Assembly: GCA_022432975.1 (NCBI GenBank)
Contig: CM039514.1
Span: forward strand, 11,222,668-11,286,667
DNA length: 64,000 nt
Reading direction: 5' to 3'
Source: Begonia masoniana
Lineage: Eukaryota > Streptophyta > Magnoliopsida > Cucurbitales > Begoniaceae
Positions 44,048 to 55,346 of this stretch are shown piece by piece; the first letter of the stretch is position 1; each line of letters opens with the position of its first letter. The notes under the pieces are model-generated. The model saw only the letters and a list, made by a program, of their open reading frames with translations. It searched no databases and was not told the DNA's origin. A program made the position numbers and the translations under genes.

Positions 44048-45803
44048 TTGACTCTATTTGTATTGTTCTCCGTCCTAAGTTGAACATAGTAAATTTTCAT
44101 CCTCATCTCTTATTTGTGTCATTCTTGATTGGGAAAAATGCAAAAAAAGGGATGGATGTTTAAGAAATAGGTGAAAAAAGGAAAGAAGTTTCGTTTTGGG
44201 CAAAAAAGGGAAAGATGTTTGAGAAATAGGCAAAAAAATGAAAAATGGGCGGTTTTTTGTTTTAGGCACGGCGAGAGGCCGGTTGGTCCCTCGCACCAAC
44301 CGGCCTCTCGTTTTTTTATTAAAAAATAAAGGAGAGGCCGGCTGGTCTGATGGACCAGCCGGCCTCTCCCTATTTTTTTATTAAAAATATTAGTTTTTTA
44401 ATTAAATAATTCTTTTTATTAAAAAAATAATTTTTTTATTAAAAAATATAGGAGAGACCGGCTGGTCTGATGGACCAGCCGGCCTTTCTTAAAACAATTA
44501 ATTTTTTTTATTAAAAAAAGTTTTTTATTATTTAAAAATGTTTTTTATTAAAAAAATTAATTTTTTTTATTAAAAACTAAAAAAGAGCGGCTGGTCCGAT
44601 AAAAATCGCTATTCCCATTTAAATTCACACCTCCAAATATCTCTCGAATATTTTCCTACTCCTCGAATATTTTCGACTGGCCAGTATATTTATTTATTTA
44701 AAATTGTTTATCCTTAAAAAATTAATTTTTTTTATTAAAAAAATAATTTTTTTTATTAAAAAAATAATTTTTTTTATTAAAAAAATAATTTTTTTTATTA
44801 AAAAAATAATTTTTTTTATTAAAAAAATAATTTTTTTTATTAAAAAAATAATTTTTTTTATTAAAAAAAGTTTTATGAATTGTTTTAATTCTGCATTTAT
44901 TTTTATTTTGACCAAGCTATTTAATATTTGAACGTTGTTTTAAAAGCTTCCGGGCATTTAGTGATTTCATTCAATGTTTTTAAATATTTTGAAATTAGAA
45001 TTATAATGCTCGAATTTAAAGCTTATTTGATAAATTAATTTGGAAAAAAAAATTAGAATTTTCAAATTAAAGTTTGAGATTAGCAAAAATAAATTTTAAA
45101 AATTTGGGGTGTCACATTGACTCTATTTGTATTGTTCTCCGTCCTAAGTTGAACATAGTAAATTTTCATCCTCATCTCTTATTTGTGTCATTCTTGATTG
45201 GGAAAAATGCAAAAAAGGATGGATGTTTAAGAAATAGGTGAAAAAAGGAAAGAAGTTTCGTTTTGGGCAAAAAGGGAAAGATGTTTGAGAAATAGGCAAA
45301 AAATGAAAAATGGGCGGTTTTTTGTTTTAGGCACGGCGAGAGGCCGGTTGGTCCGAGGGACCAGCCGGCCTCTCCCTATTTTTTTATTAAAAAATAAAGG
45401 AGAGGCCGGCTGGTCTGATGGACCAGCCGGCCTCTCCTTTATTTTTTAATAAAAAAATTAGTTTTTTTATTAAAAAAATAATTTTTTTTATTAAAAAAAT
45501 AATTTTTTTTATTAAAAAATAAAGGAGAGGCCGGCTGGTCTGATGGACCAGCCGGCCCCTTTCTTAAAACAATTAATTTTTTTTATTAAAAAAGTTTTTT
45601 ATTATTTAAAAATGTTTTTTTATTAAAAAAATTAGTTTTTTTTATTAAAAACTAAAAAAGAGCGGCTGGTCCGATAAAAATCGCTATTCCCATTTAAATT
45701 CACACCTCCAAATATCTCTCGAATATTTTCCTACTCCTCGAATATTTTCTACTCCAGTAATATTATTAATTTATTAATAAATTGTTTATCCTTAAAAAAT
45801 TAA
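43801..45803 (+). repeat. Tandem duplication of ~1.07 kb
   Basis: 43801-44725 is repeated at 44870-45803 (offset 1069, later 1078 through small indels). It includes the LTR-like end, a copia piece and the left arm of the fold-back element. The copies differ mainly in homopolymer length. A 21-bp AT minisatellite (44727-44868) sits between them. Confidence 0.85.
44048..44130 (+). pseudogene. Copia integrase fragment (left of the fold-back; duplicate at 45118-45199)
   Basis: Degenerate reading of the Ty1/copia integrase C-terminal region (FVLRPK-like, then HSKFSSSSLICVILD-like). It continues on the other side of the fold-back element at 47140. Confidence 0.5.
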
Positions 45804-46990
45804 ACTACCATAAAAATTTAAAAAAAAATTAAAAAAAAAAATCAATATATACCCTATTATCAAGAGCGGCGGCATTGCGTTTACCAGTACGTGGTGCGCC
45901 ATAGGTTATATGAGTACGTGCGCCATGGGTAAACGCAATGCCGCCGCTCTTGATAATAGGGTATATACTGAATTTTTTTCTTAATTTTTTTTTTAAATTT
46001 TTATGGTAGTTTAATTTTTTAAGGATAAATAATTTATTAATAAATTAATAATATTACTAGAGTAGAAAATATTCGAGGAGTAGGAAAATATTCGAGAGAT
46101 ATTTGGAGGTGTGAATTTAAATGGAGGATAGCGATTTTTATCGGACCAGCCGGCCTCTCCTTTATTTTTTAATAAAAAAACTAATGATTTTAATAAAAAA
46201 AACGTTTTTTTTAATAAAAAAAACTAACTTTTTTAATAAAAAAATGTTTTTTAATATTTAAAAAAATAATAAAAAAACTTTTTTTAATAAAAAAATTAAT
46301 TGTTTTAAGAGAGGCGGCTGGTCCATCACACCAGCCGGCCTCACCTTATTTTTTTAATAAAAACTTTTTTTAATAAAAAAACTTTTTTTAATAAAAAAAC
46401 TTTTTTTAATAAAAAAACTTTTTTTAATAAAAAAACTTTTTTTAATAAAAAAACTTTTTTTAATAAAAAAACTTTTTTTAATAAAAAAACTTTTTTTAAT
46501 AAAAAAACTTTTTTTAATAAAAAAACTTTTTTTAATAAAAAAAATTAATTGTTTTAAGAGAGGCCGGCTGGTCCATCACACCAGCCGGCCTCTCCTTTAT
46601 TTTTTAATAAAAAAACTTTTTTTAATAAAAAAACTTTTTTTAATAAAAAAACTTTTTTTAATAAAAAAACTTTTTTTAATAAAAAAACTTTTTTTAATAA
46701 AAAAACTTTTTTTAATAAAAAAACTTTTTTTAATAAAAAAACTTTTTTTAATAAAAAAAATTAATTGTTTTAAGAGAGGCCGGCTGGTCCATCACACCAG
46801 CCGGCCTCTCCTTTATTTTTTAATAAAAAAAATTATTTTTTAATAAAAAAAACTAACTTTTTTTGATTAAAAAATTAATATTTTTAATAAAAAATGGGGA
46901 GAGACCGGCTGGTCCATCAGACCAGCCGGCGTCTCCTTTATTTTTTAATAAAAAAACTAGAGGCTGGTTGGTCCGAGGGACCAGCCGGCC
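44265..46990. repeat. Palindrome family P5 (GAGAGGCCGGCTGGTC)
   Basis: Repeated perfect or near-perfect hairpins, for example 44332-44368 (16+5+16, arm GAGAGGCCGGCTGGTC, centre TGATG). Further copies lie near 44455, 45340, 45400, 45525, 46310, 46560, 46775, 46900 and 46960. They are separated by AT-rich minisatellites, including an 18-bp unit (CTTTTTTTAATAAAAAAA) at about 46352-46545 and 46612-46760. Confidence 0.88.
45846..45967. repeat. Central 40-bp-arm perfect hairpin
   Basis: Arm 45846-45885 pairs perfectly with 45928-45967 (TATATACCCTATTATCAAGA ... inverted). The 42-nt loop has a partial direct repeat GTACGTG(G)TGCGCCAT. It marks the symmetry centre of the fold-back element. Confidence 0.92.
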
Positions 46991-47139
46991 TCTCATCGTG
47001 CCTAAAACAAAAAACCGCCAATTTTTCTTTTTTTTTTTGCCTATTTCTCAAACATCTTTTCCCTTTTTGCCTAAAACGAAACTTCTTTCTCTTTTTCGCC
47101 TATTTCCTAAACATCAATCCCTATTTTGCATTTTTCCCC

Positions 47140-47660
47140 CTTGATTATGGTGTGTAGGTAGAAAAGGGTATTGTTGCGTTGATCCAATTAGTAATAAATT
47201 ATATGTTTCTCCTCAAGTTGTCTTTCTTCAACTTTGCCTTTTTTTTCTATACCTACGAGTGCTCATAGTATGACTATGTTTGAGCTAAATTCTATAGATT
47301 TTTCTGTTGCTAGTTGTGATGATGATTCACATAGTTCCACTTCACATCAAATGCAGAATTCTATCTGATAATGAGCGGATACTTTGACTCCAACTCCTCC
47401 TAATGCTCCTCCTCTTCCTATTTTTGTTTTATCATCACATGTGATTATGGTTTCTCCCCGCTCGTCAGCCTACACATATTTGTAATTCCATTAAACTCTT
47501 CGATTTTACTAAATCTTCTTATTCTAACTTTTTTGTTTCCTTCTTAACTTCTGTTCACTGTCTCGTTTATCTTGTATCATATAAAGAGGTTATTCGTAAT
47601 CCTCTATGCCAGACTGCCATAGCTAAAGAACCTCCTGCTTGTATCAATTTCATACTTGAT
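47140..47660 (+). pseudogene. Ty1/copia pol fragment, degenerate
   Basis: Readable with frameshifts as the end of copia integrase (CVDPISNKLYVSPQVVFL, then LFFSIPTSA) and the start of the RT region (FVSFLTSVHCL, SYKEVIRNPLCQTAIAKE). It is truncated before the RT catalytic motifs. It is the right-hand half of the copia remnant split by the fold-back element. Confidence 0.75.
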
Positions 47661-48048
47661 ACTTACTTCAATGGGTTTAAGGTTAAGGTGCAATTGGATC
47701 TAGCTAGTTTATAAAATTAAAATTAAGTTTGATGGGTCTATCGAATGATATAAAACCATAACATTGGGGGACATGTGATGTGGTGGTAGAGTTGAAATTG
47801 AGCTGATTTCTTCCGATTCGAATCACTAAAATCTGCCATTGATGGGAGTACATTAACCAAGAAAACCATAACAATGGAGGAAAACTGAAAATTTATATGA
47901 CAGAAAATAGAAAAATACAGAACAAACAAGAAACTCATGCATCAACATCGGATAAACTACAAATAGAGAAACACTTCCTCACAGTAACTTTCTACTACTA
48001 CTACTTCAACTAACTCTCAGTTTCCTCCATTCTTACTCCATATCTAAG
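47661..48048. other. Downstream flank of the oleosin gene
   Basis: Probably 3' UTR and intergenic sequence of the minus-strand oleosin gene. The 66-codon frame at 47738-47938 has no support. Confidence 0.45.
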
Positions 48049-48528
48049 CTATGTTCTTCTTTCTTGTGCCCTTCCTTGGATCTCCTGCCCTACCTCCTTC
48101 GTCTTCTGCCCTACGTAACCCGTCATATCCTGCATGCGCCTCTTCGCCTGTTCAAGCTGCTCCGGCATGGTTCCCACCGCCCTCCGCAGATAATTCAACA
48201 CCCATGAGAGTGAAGAAACCGCCGTCAACCCAAATAAGCCCGATGTTAAAAACGCAACGACGGAGAGGCCCACAGCAAGGGCGGCCGGAACGAGAACGGG
48301 GCTGAAGATGATGAAAAGTGGCGTCGTGAGGGCCAGACCGAGGAGGGTTCCGGCGAGAGTCATGCAGGAAAGTATGAGTAGGGTACCGCCGATGGGTAAG
48401 AGAGTAACAACAGCCAGAACTTTAGAGGTGGATACTCCCTTTTCAGGGAGGAGGCCCTTCACCCCAGTGTCTTGATAATGCCGCTGTGCGTGCACTTGGA
48501 GTTGCTGTGCCGGTGGACGGTCTGCCAT
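48049..48528 (-). CDS. Oleosin
   Basis: Structural protein of seed or pollen oil bodies that coats the phospholipid monolayer and prevents coalescence. Intronless, 159 aa: short hydrophilic N terminus (about residues 1-36), a central ~70-residue hydrophobic hairpin (about 37-112), and an amphipathic basic/acidic C terminus ([28 protein letters not shown]). The diagnostic proline knot P-x5-S-P-x3-P is complete (Pro70, Ser76, Pro77, Pro81, in [12 protein letters not shown]). Length is normal for the family and no lesion is seen. The upstream region has a TATA-like box and an RY motif (separate entry), pointing to seed expression. Confidence 0.96.
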   Translation of the reverse strand: MADRPPAQQLQVHAQRHYQDTGVKGLLPEKGVSTSKVLAVVTLLPIGGTLLILSCMTLAGTLLGLALTTPLFIIFSPVLVPAALAVGLSVVAFLTSGLFGLTAVSSLSWVLNYLRRAVGTMPEQLEQAKRRMQDMTGYVGQKTKEVGQEIQGRAQERRT

Positions 48529-48700
48529 TGATGAATCTGGTTGAAAAGCTTAGAGATTGTAGAGAGAGAAGGAGGTGTCCGTATATCATATAGAGAGGAG
48601 GGTGTGGTGGATCAAAGACACGTATGTCTGAGATGGTGAGCAGAGGATGTGCATGAAGAACAAGTTTCTGAGTGGGCTTTTTTAAATGAATATTTGTGTT
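48529..48700 (-). promoter_or_regulatory. Oleosin promoter with RY and ACGT motifs
   Basis: On the minus strand: TATA-like CTATATGATATA (about 48578-48590), an ACACGTATG-type ACGT core (about 48619-48628), and an RY core CATGCA at 48655-48650. RY plus ACGT/ABRE-like motifs are the known combination bound by ABI3/FUS3-type and bZIP factors in seed-storage and oleosin promoters. The factors themselves are inferred. Confidence 0.6.
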
Positions 48701-48945
48701 TAAAAAATTGAATTAAATGCTTAAAAATTTGAACTTGAACCCCCTAAATCTATCTTAACAATTAACGTTCTTTGAAACTGAGATTGTTGCTAATTTCTCT
48801 TGCCATTTAAATAAATTGAAAATAAATTAAACTGATGACGTGCGCTTTTAATTTTCTATTTTAACCACAGTTTTGTCATCTCTCACTTTCAAGGTTCTCT
48901 TGCTTGGACAAGAGCTCTACCGATGACAGAGCGCGAAACATCATC

Positions 48946-49545
48946 TTCTCTAGTTGCCTGAGCTCTAGAGGCATCGTCTTCAAAGTTAAAGACTTTTCGC
49001 AAAACTCAGGTAAGTGTATTAAAATTTTCTATTTACTTTCATTTTAGATGGCAAAAAACATCAACTCCGCTGACGCCATAGTTCGGAGCATCGTCTTCTC
49101 AGAGCTCCAGAAGCGTCGCCTTCAAAATGAATAACTTTTCGCTAGATCCGGGTAGGTGTATTAAAATTTTGCTATTTGATTTGATTTTAGATGGCAATTT
49201 TTTTTTTTTTTTCATGTTATGTAACCAATTGATTTCTTCCTCTTCAGTGCTGCAGCGGTATAAGGTCATGGTTCCCAACAAATAATGTCAAACGCTTGTG
49301 GGGCTACTACACTAATGACGATGTATGTTTCTCTATTCTATCCTCCTTGGTGTCATCTCTCGCTTTGATTACTTTGTAAAGGGTGCTTTTTGTTGCGATT
49401 GTATTTTCCATAGCTTCGATTCGTCTTCTCAAGATGCCAGAACTCCAGAGGCACTGATTTCAAAATGTTTGAGCTTTCGCAAAACCCAGGTAGGTGGATT
49501 AAAATTTTCTGTTTGGTTTCATTTTACATGGCAAAAAATGTGTTT
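48946..49545. repeat. Degenerate ~110-bp repeat, three copies
   Basis: Similar blocks at about 48930-49056, 49085-49190 and 49425-49540. Each reads CATCGTCTTC, then CTCCAGA(A/G)GC, then ACTTTTCGC-x-A, then CCAGGTAGGTG, then ATTAAAATTTTCTATTT, then ATTTTAGATGGCAA. This looks like a small exon with its splice donor and intron start repeated. The 138-codon frame at 49325-49738 overlaps the third copy and has no known domain. Confidence 0.6.
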
Positions 49546-49957
49546 TGATGTTATGAAGAAATTGACTTCTTCGTTCACAGTGGTGCAACAACTTAATCTC
49601 ATTCTTTGGACATTCGTTTTTAGGCGATGGTTGTTTATTTTAAAACGATTTTTTTACGTAGTTGTTTCTTTAGGGAAAGTGAAGGGTCATTACAATATGC
49701 TAACTATAGTAAAAAGGCTGATGACTTGCAATTTGTAATTGAAGCAGATCGTCTAATAAGCTTTGTTCTTGGGTATAGAAAGGGTTTGTTGGAGCACTTG
49801 AGATGTCAGTCTTTGACGCTGATTGCACTTATGAGTCTGTAGGACAGTCTGTACAATGTTTTTACATTTACTTTCCACATATAAAATTGTTTGAAACCAA
49901 TTCAAAGAAAGAGTTCAAGTTGACGTGTCATTACTAATGTTGAAAATAAATTGTTTT

Positions 49958-50655
49958 TTCCACTTCTTTTTACAAAACGCACCGTTTGCTTCCAAACAAT
50001 TTTTTGCATTTTCACGGTCACACTTTTCAATAGCTGCTGACAGTGTCAAGTGTTGACGTTTTTGTGTTGCTTGTCTTATTGAGTCTTTATAAAATTTATT
50101 ATAAATTTCTTTGCTCTACATGTTTTTCTCTTTATTTTCGTACATATTTTTGTCTACAGACATCAAAATAGACTTGACGGAATAAAAAAAAGAAATAAAA
50201 ATAAAAAAAGATACTTGACGGAATAAAAAAAAAGAAATAAAAATAAAAAAAGATAGTAGAGTCCTGTGACCAAATAATCTTGCCTCTCTCCATGTTTTGG
50301 AAACTGCAATTTTTTGTTTTCTTGATGTCTCGACTTCCGTGTCTCTTTTGAAAATCTGACTAGCTTTGAAAAACACATCTTTATCTTTTTTACTATTTTG
50401 ACGTCATCGTTTACAATTGAATATAACAAAAAATTCAAAAGAGTTGAAAAGAAACTATTTTTTTCAATTATTTTCATACAACGTACCGCTTGTGATTTCC
50501 ACTTTTACACCAAAGACTATTGACAGCGCCGAGTGTTGAACATTTTGTGTGTTTGTTGTGTTATTAAGTGTTCATAAAAATTAATATAAACTTCTTGTCT
50601 TTTGATTTAATTTTTCTTTTCATTTTCGTAGATATTTATGCCTACACAAAAAGCT
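49958..50655. repeat. Degenerate ~200-bp direct repeat and a 44-bp tandem
   Basis: About 49958-50160 resembles 50457-50655 (TGACAG(T/C)GxC(A/G)AGTGTTGA, then TATTTTCGTA(C/G)ATATTT). Between them a ~44-bp A-rich unit (ACTTGACGGAATAAAAAA) is present twice (50170-50255). No gene. Confidence 0.55.
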
Positions 50656-51007
50656 TCCATTTAACTATATTTTTTTTGTTTCTTTTATTTTAATGTCTCC
50701 ATGTGTGTGTCTCGCTTTGTCTCCTTTCTGTCGTTTTTTACTAAGCACTTCATGTCTCTCTCATGTTTGGGAGTCTGCTATACTTTGGAAATGGTAGTTT
50801 TTGGCTTTCTTCAATTTAATATTTTTTTTAATATTTTCTACTGCTGAGTTTAAATATTTTTTTGGGTTTTTTTTTACAAAAACCCTAAAGTAAGGGTTGG
50901 TGGTAAAAAAAACCTTAAAAAAATACTATTCATCGAGTAAAACCTCGAAGTATCGAAAACATGCAATTTCAACCTCGCAGGGGGGTGAAGAGGCCGTCCT
51001 CTGTTAC

Positions 51008-51330
51008 CGAGTACGGCCGGTCCAGTTGGACCGGCCGTACTGGACTCGTTTTGCAATTTTTTTACAAAATATGGGAGGCCGAGTACGGCTGGTAGGAGGA
51101 CAAGCCGTCCTCCTATGGGCAAAACCCGTGACTTTTGTCACGGGTTTTGTCATTTAGTGGGGAGTACGGTCGGTCCAAATGGACTGGCCGTACTCGGAGG
51201 GTAAAAACCCGTGACAATAGTCACAGGCTGCGTCCTCTCCACCGTAAAACCCGTGACCAGGGTCACGGGTCCGTCCTCTAGTGGAGCTAGTACGGCTGGT
51301 CCTGATGGACCAGTCGTACTCGCCTCGCTA
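51008..51330. repeat. Palindrome cluster P3a (GTACGGCCGGTCC and ACCCGTGAC types)
   Basis: GTACGGCCGGTCCA in a perfect 14+2+14 palindrome at 51011-51040, with variants at 51165-51196 and 51291-51322. A second type, AAAACCCGTGAC in a 12+4+12 hairpin, lies at 51121-51148, with another near 51246-51270. It is upstream of Transposase_32-like gene 3. Confidence 0.88.
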
Positions 51331-51741
51331 GAGGACGCTATATAAACCACCAACCCCAACCCCCCCGGGGGGGCTTTGAAAAATCACACCTCCTTTCCTC
51401 AATTCTCTTCCATTTTCATCGATCCTCTCTCTCTCTCTCTTAATTTCACAAATATTTCTCTGCGATCACTTACCAGGTACGAAGGTTATGCATTATATTT
51501 TTGTTGTTTATATCACAAATCTGAAAGTATAAATATTTTAATTTATGGTTATTTATTTAAATAATTTCGAATAGTTCTAATACTTTTAAATATTTCTAAT
51601 ATTTATTTATTTAAATAATAAATATTTCTAATATTTTTTTTCAATTACCGATGATTTTTTTTTTTCTCGTTTAGCATACTCTACACGTTTTAACTTTAAA
51701 AACTAAATTTTATTTTTATGTGAACTTGACAGGATTTTACT

Positions 51742-52947
51742 ATGGAATTTTTGTCCCAAGATTGCCGGAGAAAGTTTGAGCAAGATATGTGAAAACGCTC
51801 AATGAACTTTTGTATGCATGTAGACTTTAGCGGTTGGGAGTCGTTGGGTATCAAAGAGATGTTTGAGAACATCAGCCTAAACGGGATCAATGCATTGACA
51901 GGCGAGAGAATAGTTCGCTTGTTCTACGCCAACCTGAGAGCAGCCAGGACAGATGGAGTTTTAACTGGTTTGAGGACGTACATTTTTGGGTTTGAATTTT
52001 TGATACGGCCAGAGCAAGTGAATGAAATCCTGAGGTTTAACATAGAAGGGGGCGGAGTGATATTACCATGCTTCCCGAGACTGTCATTTTTTTACATTGC
52101 CCGATGAAGTAGAGTTCCTACGGTAAATTCACTGCAATCCGACCATTGGGGCGTTCGTGAAGCCAAGAGTGAACGAGTTGATTGTTAGAGGTCGGGTTCT
52201 CCGAAACTTGCTCGCCCACACCCTTCTGTCGCGAGAGGGCCATCGAAATCACGTGAGCTGCATGGTTCTCATGTCATGGAGAAGCTGTGCAACAGGAACC
52301 TTTTGACCATAGTTTCTTGATTTTAAGTCACATGCGTGAGATCAGGAGGGCACCCACGAGTAATCTCTCATACGGGGCATTGATTCTGAAGCTCGTTGTG
52401 CGAGCTGAGATTCACATACCGCTTGGAGAGCAGATAACCCCCCGTAGATCTACCGACATATTTGACACGACCCAGTTGATACAGATGGGCATCGTCGAAG
52501 TCGATGGCGAGTGGGTGCTGAAAAGAAATCAGGGGGCATCCACCTCTTGGGCAGTGCCGATGGATCATCGCCGCCAAACGCCCCTAAGAGGATGAGAAAA
52601 GCGGCTGGGATACGAGGCAGTATCTGCAACAGCTATATCAGATGCAACAGACGCATCAACAGTAGTTGTATGATATGCACCAGCAACAGTACCAGCAACA
52701 GCAGCAGATATATGAGATGCAGCAAACACACCACCAGCAACTGTACCAACAACAGCAGCAGATGTATGAGATGCACCAGACACACCATCAGCATATGCAG
52801 CAACTGCTGGAATCACAGCAAAGCCAGCAACGAGACATCCAGCAACTCATCGTAGGACAGCGTGAGGTGAGCGCTTCTCAGAGAGAGGTGACGCATGCAC
52901 TGCATTATCTCGATGAGTCTTATAAAGAGATAAACAAGAAATTCTAG
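51742..52947 (+). pseudogene. Transposase_32-like protein 3, broken
   Basis: Frame from ATG 51742 with an in-frame TGA at 51790-51792. It then reads NFCMHVDFSGWESLGIKEMF, RIVRLFYANLRA and RPEQVNEILRF. A shift near 52090 continues as LPDEVEFLRQIHCNPTIG, then LLSREGHRN. A further shift follows before LIQMGIVEVDGEWVLKRN (about 52465-52530). The tail (52620-52947) is a Gln/His-rich coiled coil built from ~66-bp CAG-rich repeats (QQQIYEMQQTHHQQLY and relatives). At least three lesions. It is convergent with the MURA-like transposase. Confidence 0.75.
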
Positions 52948-53233
52948 ACTTTGATGGCGAACAACGCCACGGACTGTGACGGTGATGCCCCTCCTGCGTA
53001 GTCTGCTTAAATGTTGTATGTAAATTTGATGTACTTTAAATATAATTAAATATGAAATTATATATGTTTTACAATTTCGTAAATACACAATTTCAATCAC
53101 ATTTTAGAAATAAATAATTTAAATACTTGAATAAATTAAAAAAAGCCCTTATTTAAAAGAATTAATACTTATAGAATAAATGAATAATTAAAGAATGAAT
53201 AAAAAAAATTACTACATGGTATATTAAAAAAAT

Positions 53234-55346
53234 TTACAAATTCCTGCCACGCCCGCGTGTCGAAGATTCTTGCGTCCCATCAAATGTGTTAAAGCTCATA
53301 AATGTGTCATGCGAAACAGCGCCTGAAGTTGATCCCCTGTTAGGACAAGTGCGAGTATTATGCCCATACTGTCGACATATACCACAACGCACAGTTGAGT
53401 TCCTCTTACTGATTCTCGAGCTTGACGGCTCTTTGGCATCTCGCACTCTTGTCTTCTTCGGCCTACCAGGTTGACGTTGTCTTTTTGGCGGGAGAATTTC
53501 GTTCATATCTCGTACGATCGGCCACATTATTTGTCCAATGATGGGACGAATATAGTGTGAGTACATCTGCAGGTATCTTCTCGTGTAATAGCATGCATGC
53601 ACGTAGTCTTCCGGTACGACTCTCATCCAGTACATGCAAGGAATGGAATGGACACACGGGATTCCTGTACGCTCCCACATAGTACATTGCACACACCCAA
53701 AGTCATGTCCACCTCGAATTGATCGTATCCATTGTTGACTTGAAATCGTGTAACTCCCACAAACGTTGCATGCCAATTTCCATATGCACTATTTAGCTTA
53801 TCAAGCTTTATCCTTATCTTGAGACACAAGATGTCGTTTGAATCGAACAGCTTCTCATATTTCTTTACGATGCGAGTCATCAAGCGCGTTCAGATCATCT
53901 CAAACATGGTCAGGATCGGTTTGTCCCTGACTGGCAAAAAAAGTGCATTGAATGACTCGCACAAGTTATTCAATCCCAGATCGCACTTGGGATTCGGAGA
54001 GAAGGCATAACTAGCATAATATTTCATCTCTTCTGCTCGAAGCCATTCGTGGGCTTCTGGACATAGCCAGTGTAGTTTCCGTATTTTTTGCTCAAAATGG
54101 GCCTCAATGGGTGCTCTGGCCGCATTCCATATCGCATCTCTGTATGCTTTGCCCCGAAAATGATTTTTGAAATTTGCATACATATGCCGGAGGCAGAAGC
54201 GGTGTTCAGCATATGAGAATTGATCTCGAATAGCTCTCTGTAACCCCTGATATTTGCACGAACAATGACGTTAATAAAACAATATTAAACCCCCAAAGCC
54301 AAAAAATTTTGAAATAACATATAGAAATGCATCATACCTTTTGTCGATCTGAAATAAGTGTCCAACCGTGGCCATGCTTAGTGTTGAGGTCTTGCTTTAA
54401 TATATGAAAAAACCATGTCCATGAGTCTGCACACTCAGACTCGACGTTGGCAAAAACAACAGGGTAGATTCCATCGTTTCCATCGATGCTGACGGCTGTG
54501 AGTAGTTGGCCAGCACACGACCCCTTTAGATGACAGCCATCCAAGCAGATAATGGGTCTCCCGCACTCCAGCAACCCAGTCTTGCAAGCAGCCATGCACA
54601 TATAGAATCTTTGGAATCCCAATTGATTACGGCCCACTGGGTTTCCATCAATTTTCACTGTGCTGTCCGAATTTGATCTGAATATTTTGACTGCGTACGA
54701 TCACAGTTGCCCGTACTGTTCGTCGCACTTCTCTTCATTGAGGGTTCGAGCTATGCTTCTTGCTCTTGTGGCAAGACTTGAGTGAAATGTCGACGGTGAA
54801 GTCATTCCTCACTGTCTCCATAATAGATAGGATGTTCCAGGTAGGGTGACTTTTGAACTTGTCCAGGTAATGGTTCGCCAGCCATTTTGCTGAAGCGCGT
54901 CGATTTTCAACTTGCCTCGAACAGCAGTGAGAGTTGATCAAGCTCTTTATTTGAAACGTTCGCTCATTTTGCATCAACGAAGCATGCAGTCGTCACCCAC
55001 ATCCATCTCCACATTCAGCCGTTAGTCGACTTTTTTCACATTTAACGAATTTAATACCATAACCATTTTCTATAGAATATTTGTCTATCTCATGTTTCAG
55101 TTCCTGCAAAGAACAATATTGTCTACCCTTATGAAATTCTAGTGAGATTTGTTCTCTTACCAATATGCTTTCCACCTCGTCGTCATCTGAGCCGACCGGT
55201 GTCCGAAACTCATCGTCCAACGTTTTGGAGGTCGAATAGATGAATATTTCTTCATTTGCCAGTGGGTTATCGAATGCTCGTACATCACCATATGCAGGCG
55301 TGTTGTCCAAATCACAATACATTTTGGCATCACCAGTTGTGCTCAC
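53234..55346 (-). pseudogene. MURA-type transposase of a Mutator-like element, broken
   Basis: Minus-strand pieces in order: N-terminal acidic region (55346-54993, KTLDDEFRTPV, FHKGRQYCSLQELKHEI); 54977-54735 (NERTFQIKSLINSH, RASAKWLANHYLDKF); MULE catalytic domain 54658-54332 with CLDGCHLKG (first Asp), YPVVFANVESE and LISDRQK (second Asp); an intron at about 54340-54240; 54212-53890 (CLRHMYANFKNHF, LNNLCESFN); SWIM zinc finger FGCVQCTMWERTGIPCVHSI and a CCHC knuckle CGICRQYGHNTRTC near the C terminus (53776-53234). Several frameshifts separate the blocks, so it is dead, but the domain set is complete. Confidence 0.85.

Larger units (their letters stand above)
44131..47139. mobile_element. 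Fold-back (Mutator-like?) element with GC palindromes
   Basis: Terminal inverted repeats begin GGGAAAAATGCAAAAA (44131 and again 45200 in the duplicated copy) and end with the complement at about 47125-47139. A 7-bp direct repeat CTTGATT flanks the element (44124-44130 or 45193-45199, and 47140-47146). The basic unit is 45200-47139, almost wholly palindromic about its centre near 45907, with no coding. It is inserted in a copia pol remnant. Frames made of repeated KIIFLIK or KLIFLIK are products of the minisatellite. Confidence 0.7.

Noticed and set aside
44694..44931. Frames made of repeated KIIFLIK or FIKKIIF
   Set aside because: Translation of a 21-bp AT minisatellite, open on both strands for that reason.
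46352..46760. CRISPR-like regular repeats
   Set aside because: Pure 18-bp AT tandem without unique spacers, in a plant genome; a minisatellite.
49325..49738. 137-codon plus-strand frame
   Set aside because: No recognisable domain and overlaps a degenerate repeat unit; not enough to call a gene.
50870..50900. Telomere-like AAACCCTAAA at the Mutator-like element end
   Set aside because: Single imperfect unit in an A-rich context, not a telomeric array.
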